A DNA stretch of 64,000 nt from JAMXLG01 sp963765935. Its GTDB lineage: Bacteria; Vulcanimicrobiota; Vulcanimicrobiia; Vulcanimicrobiales; Vulcanimicrobiaceae. The stretch spans positions 806,001-870,000 of the forward strand of contig CAVXXX010000001.1 of the NCBI GenBank assembly GCA_963765935.1, in the 5' to 3' direction. The position numbers were made by a program, and so were the translations under genes. Positions 61,420-64,000 of the stretch are shown in pieces (the stretch's first letter is position 1; the number at the start of each line of letters is the position of its first letter). The notes beneath the pieces were generated by a model. It worked only from the letters and a program-made list of their open reading frames with translations. It did not search any database and was not told where the DNA came from.

Positions 61420-62247
61420 CTAAGACGACTGCACGCTCTTGTCATGGACGGCGTGGTTGACGGCGTAAGGCGCAACGCGCCGAAGCAGTTCGCCCGCCGT
61501 GACGAACGTGTATCCGGAGTGGCGGAAACGATCGACGATAACGGGGAGCGCCTCGATTGTCGCGAGCTTCCCGCTGTGCATCAGAACGATATCCGGGCTC
61601 GTCGCATTGCGCACCACGCCGGTTTCGATATTTTCCGGCGTCACCGTGCGCCAGTCGCCTGTATCATCGGTCCACAGCACGACCTCGTAACCGAGCTGCT
61701 GTGCCGTCTGCAACGTGTCGACGGTATAGCGACCATGCGGCGGTCGCATCAACGTACGAACCGATGGATCGTGCACCAGACTCCATAAGACGTCGCGGCC
61801 GCGCGTCAATTCGTTGCGAACTTGTTCGGGTGTCTCTTCATCGAGATTCGGATGCGAATACGTGTGATCCGCGATCTCGTTACCGTCCGCCTCGATCCGC
61901 TGCGCGAGTCCGGGCCACTGCTCGGCATCGCGCCCGATCAAAAAGAAGGTTGCCGGCACGTTGAGCGCATGAAGTTCATCGAGCAGCAGCGGCGTGAACA
62001 TCGGATAGGGACCGTCGTCGAATGTCAGCGCAATGAGTTTCGGATGTACCACCGCTTCACGCGAACGCGTCTGGACGAAACGGTGAACGCGCGCGTCGAG
62101 CCCCGTGCCGACTTCGTCATTCGCATTCATTTGCGGCGTCACGACCGCAGCCGTTGGTTCCGTGAGATGTTTGAACTCGCGTGCACCTGTAAGCAGTACA
62201 GCGAGCGCAACTACGGCAACGATTATTGTCTGCATACGGCGCTTCAT
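61420..62247 (-). CDS. Polysaccharide deacetylase (NodB/PgdA family)
   Basis: A 275-residue CE4 enzyme anchored by an N-terminal helix (TIIVAVVALAVLLTGA). All five motifs are seen: TFDDGP (base Asp), HTYSHPNL (zinc His pair), RPPHGRY, the LWTDDTGDW block and IVLMHSG (last His). It deacetylates N-acetylglucosamine in peptidoglycan or a surface glycan, which often confers lysozyme resistance. Its ATG overlaps the TAA of the LCP gene (TAATG), so the two are translationally coupled. Confidence 0.94.
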   Translation of the reverse strand: MKRRMQTIIVAVVALAVLLTGAREFKHLTEPTAAVVTPQMNANDEVGTGLDARVHRFVQTRSREAVVHPKLIALTFDDGPYPMFTPLLLDELHALNVPATFFLIGRDAEQWPGLAQRIEADGNEIADHTYSHPNLDEETPEQVRNELTRGRDVLWSLVHDPSVRTLMRPPHGRYTVDTLQTAQQLGYEVVLWTDDTGDWRTVTPENIETGVVRNATSPDIVLMHSGKLATIEALPVIVDRFRHSGYTFVTAGELLRRVAPYAVNHAVHDKSVQSS

Positions 62248-63659
62248 TAAAGCGGTGTCGCGGACGGGCTGGTGCGCCTCGCGACGACGGCATTGGCTAA
62301 GTCGCGGCCGACGTACACCGTCACGTCGCTCGGCGCAGCGGTCGCGGTAGCGGAGGGACTGCTGATGAGGACGCGCGAGCCCGTAATCGGCGTCGACTGC
62401 ACCGGCTGCGGCAGCGCCGAGCGGACCTTTGCACCAGCAAACGTTACGGTCGAATGCTCCTGGATTTGGGTCTTTTCCTGATCGCTGACATCAGCGTTTC
62501 CGACCTCGCCGATGGTGAAGCCGGCCTTGCGCAAACTGTCGGCAACCGCGCGCGCCGCGCCGCTCATCCCGCTTGCGTTTTCGATATCGACGCGGACCGT
62601 CGCGGGCGCAATCGCCGCGAGCGCCATCGTATCGGGCGAGACTTCCGGCGTCGGCGGAGCAATCAAGTTGTCCTGAACCATACCGGCGAGTTGCGTCTTG
62701 TCGGGAATCAAATCATCACCGTCAGGCATCTCGACATCGTCCGTATACGGAACCTGCGCGAAGTGCATGTCTTTCGGCGAGAAACTCGAGAAATACGACG
62801 CGAGCGAAAACAGTTCGTTCTGGGTGATGTTCGTATCGATATCGCGTCGAATGACGGCGAGAATGTTCCCGGCGTGGATCAGCGTGTTCATCTTGTCGCC
62901 CTTGATCTTGTCGAGCGCCGCGGTGATCACTTGATTCTGCCGCATGATACGGCACGGATCGCTGCACCAGTCGTGGCGGAATCGCCCGTAACCGACCGCG
63001 CCGGCACCATCGAGATGATGCATGCCTTCGGTGAGATGAATGTGCAGATGTCCCCAGTTGTCATCGTAATCGAGACGTCCGCCGGTGCATCCGGTATGAT
63101 TCTTCAAGCAGTCGGAGGTCTTGACGTAGAGATCGATGCCGCCGATCGCGTTGATAAGATCCTTCGTCGCATCGATGCGCAGGACGACATACCGGTCGAA
63201 CCCGGGAATGCCGAGGAATTGCCCGATGACTTGTTGCGCTTCTTTGACTCCGCCTTCCGCCTGCGCTTCGTTGATCTTGTATTGTTTGCCGCTCGGATAC
63301 GTTGCAAGCATGTCACGCGGAATGGAAACGACGTACACGCCTTTGTTGACGAAGTCGAGATTGAGGGCTTTAATGACGTCGCTGCGCGAATTTTTGGAGA
63401 ACTCGACATCGCTGTCGGTGTAGTCGTAATCGAGTCCCTCAACGAGCACGAGCAGGTTCGGTCTTCCGAAGACCTGCTGCGGTGACGGGACGAACGCTTG
63501 CGTGATAAATTGCACCGGGTTCTCGTGTTTGAAGAGCGAAAATCCGGCGAGTGCGGAGCCGAAGCCAACGAGCACGAGGCCGACAATAAGCGCCGCGCGC
63601 CGCGCCCAGAGCGGTGTGCTGCGCTCCGGTTTTTCGATCGAAACCGGCGGCTGCTCCAT
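62247..63659 (-). CDS. LCP-family (LytR-CpsA-Psr) transferase with LytR_C domain
   Basis: A 470-residue protein with a cytoplasmic start, a membrane helix (ALIVGLVLVGFGSALAGFSLF) and an LCP domain (about 85-300). The pyrophosphate-handling arginines lie in FSKNSRSDVIKAL and SIPRDML; YGRFRHDWCSDPCRIMRQ carries the later Arg pair. A LytR_C domain follows (about 355-425), then a P/S/T-rich tail. LCP enzymes attach lipid-linked polymers to peptidoglycan. I start at ATG 63659; the TTG at 63671 is less likely. The pairing with a deacetylase suggests a wall-glycan module. Confidence 0.92.
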   Translation of the reverse strand: MEQPPVSIEKPERSTPLWARRAALIVGLVLVGFGSALAGFSLFKHENPVQFITQAFVPSPQQVFGRPNLLVLVEGLDYDYTDSDVEFSKNSRSDVIKALNLDFVNKGVYVVSIPRDMLATYPSGKQYKINEAQAEGGVKEAQQVIGQFLGIPGFDRYVVLRIDATKDLINAIGGIDLYVKTSDCLKNHTGCTGGRLDYDDNWGHLHIHLTEGMHHLDGAGAVGYGRFRHDWCSDPCRIMRQNQVITAALDKIKGDKMNTLIHAGNILAVIRRDIDTNITQNELFSLASYFSSFSPKDMHFAQVPYTDDVEMPDGDDLIPDKTQLAGMVQDNLIAPPTPEVSPDTMALAAIAPATVRVDIENASGMSGAARAVADSLRKAGFTIGEVGNADVSDQEKTQIQEHSTVTFAGAKVRSALPQPVQSTPITGSRVLISSPSATATAAPSDVTVYVGRDLANAVVARRTSPSATPL

Positions 63660-63663
63660 ATGC

Positions 63664-64000
63664 TTACCCAACCGAAACAGGCTCCTTTATATCGGCCGCG
63701 ACGTGTCCGTGGAAGTCGAACGGTCCGTGACCGTCCAGCGTGATCTCGACGAAGTCGCCGATCCGAGCCTCGCCGGTAAAATAGATTCCGCCGTCAACGC
63801 CCGGTGCTTCGCCCTCTGAACGTCCGAACCACGCTTCCGGTTCGCCGAGTGCAGCACGGAACGGATCGCTCTTGCGCAAACGCCGACGTTCTTCGACCAG
63901 CACGCGAACCGTCGAGGCGATACGCTTGCCGCGCGCGCGTTCCGACGCGAGGCGCTGAGCTTCACGCAGCCGCACGAGCCGCTTGCGCCGTTCGCGCGCG
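63664..64000 (-). CDS. rimO: Methylthiotransferase C-terminus (RimO-like)
   Basis: Only the C-terminal 110 residues are in the window; the gene continues past the right edge. They match the end of the radical-SAM methylthiotransferases: a basic helix (RLREAQRLASERARGKRIASTVRVLVEE split in two), the FGRSEGEAPGVDGGIYF block and the TRAM domain IGDFVEITLDGHGPFDFHGHV. GRSEGEAPGVDG resembles RimO (which modifies ribosomal protein S12) more than MiaB, but without the N-terminal part this is not certain. It lies 5 bases upstream of the LCP start. Confidence 0.75.
   Translation of the reverse strand, partial: ARERRKRLVRLREAQRLASERARGKRIASTVRVLVEERRRLRKSDPFRAALGEPEAWFGRSEGEAPGVDGGIYFTGEARIGDFVEITLDGHGPFDFHGHVAADIKEPVSVG

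Overview
This is a 64 kb window of a bacterial chromosome: GC-rich, densely coded, with short intergenic gaps. Most genes are housekeeping or cell-envelope genes. RNA genes, CRISPR arrays and recognisable transposases are almost absent; there is one tRNA-Leu and no rRNA. The mix of an RND efflux pump and a family 9 glycosyltransferase (outer-membrane traits) with an LCP ligase, a polysaccharide deacetylase, a stalk-domain secreted protein, KGG stress repeats and lysine-fermentation-type genes points to a deep-branching environmental diderm. My best guess is Candidatus Eremiobacterota (WPS-2/Vulcanimicrobiota) or a neighbour such as Armatimonadota or Dormibacterota. This is inference from gene content, since no 16S gene is present.

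Layout. 1-15 kb is a minus-strand run: a metallophosphoesterase fragment, a DDAH-fold protein without its catalytic residues, a frameshifted beta-propeller/phosphoesterase, a MocR regulator, an OmpR-type regulator, NAD-malic enzyme, the TldD/PmbA protease pair, a D-Ala-D-Ala carboxypeptidase, an M1 aminopeptidase with HEAT repeats, a short-chain dehydrogenase and a DsbA/FrnE-like protein. 15-22 kb holds a stalk-domain protein, a large RND pump and small hypotheticals. 22-28 kb holds tRNA-Leu(GAG) with its terminator, a peptide-type ABC permease pair, a beta-keto-acid cleavage enzyme and two genes resembling the lysine 5,6-aminomutase reactivase (KamC/KamB), but no aminomutase. 28-35 kb holds MntP, a CheY-like regulator, a lone ModB-type permease, proline dehydrogenase, Dtd, a HEAT-cyclophilin fusion, a KGG-repeat protein and three secreted hypotheticals.

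35-44 kb is core: dnaG-rpoD, an HD hydrolase, pyruvate phosphate dikinase and glycyl-tRNA synthetase. 44.5-47.2 kb is the most accessory-looking part: two small hypotheticals, a probable PUA/EVE-like plus PD-(D/E)XK nuclease, and a small membrane protein lying between a 34-base fossil copy of the rlmN 3' end and the real rlmN 3' end. 47-64 kb returns to core and envelope genes: rlmN, a family 4 uracil-DNA glycosylase, a YbjQ protein, GT9, DUF2079, prfB with an intact programmed +1 frameshift, a DUF1521-like GDPH protein, secA, a multi-GAF histidine kinase with no canonical start for its first domain, an NHL lipoprotein, a polysaccharide deacetylase, an LCP protein and the end of rimO.

How the parts fit. 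Three themes recur. One is amino-acid and C3/C4 carbon flow: proline dehydrogenase, malic enzyme, PPDK, BKACE, KamB/C and peptide permeases. The second is envelope building and remodelling: DacB, LCP, deacetylase, GT9, RND and SecA. The third is protein quality control: TldD/PmbA, M1 peptidase, cyclophilin and FrnE. The strongest leads for something new are the rlmN-anchored islet with the neighbouring nuclease, the aminomutase-less reactivase cluster, and the catalytically empty DDAH-like protein.
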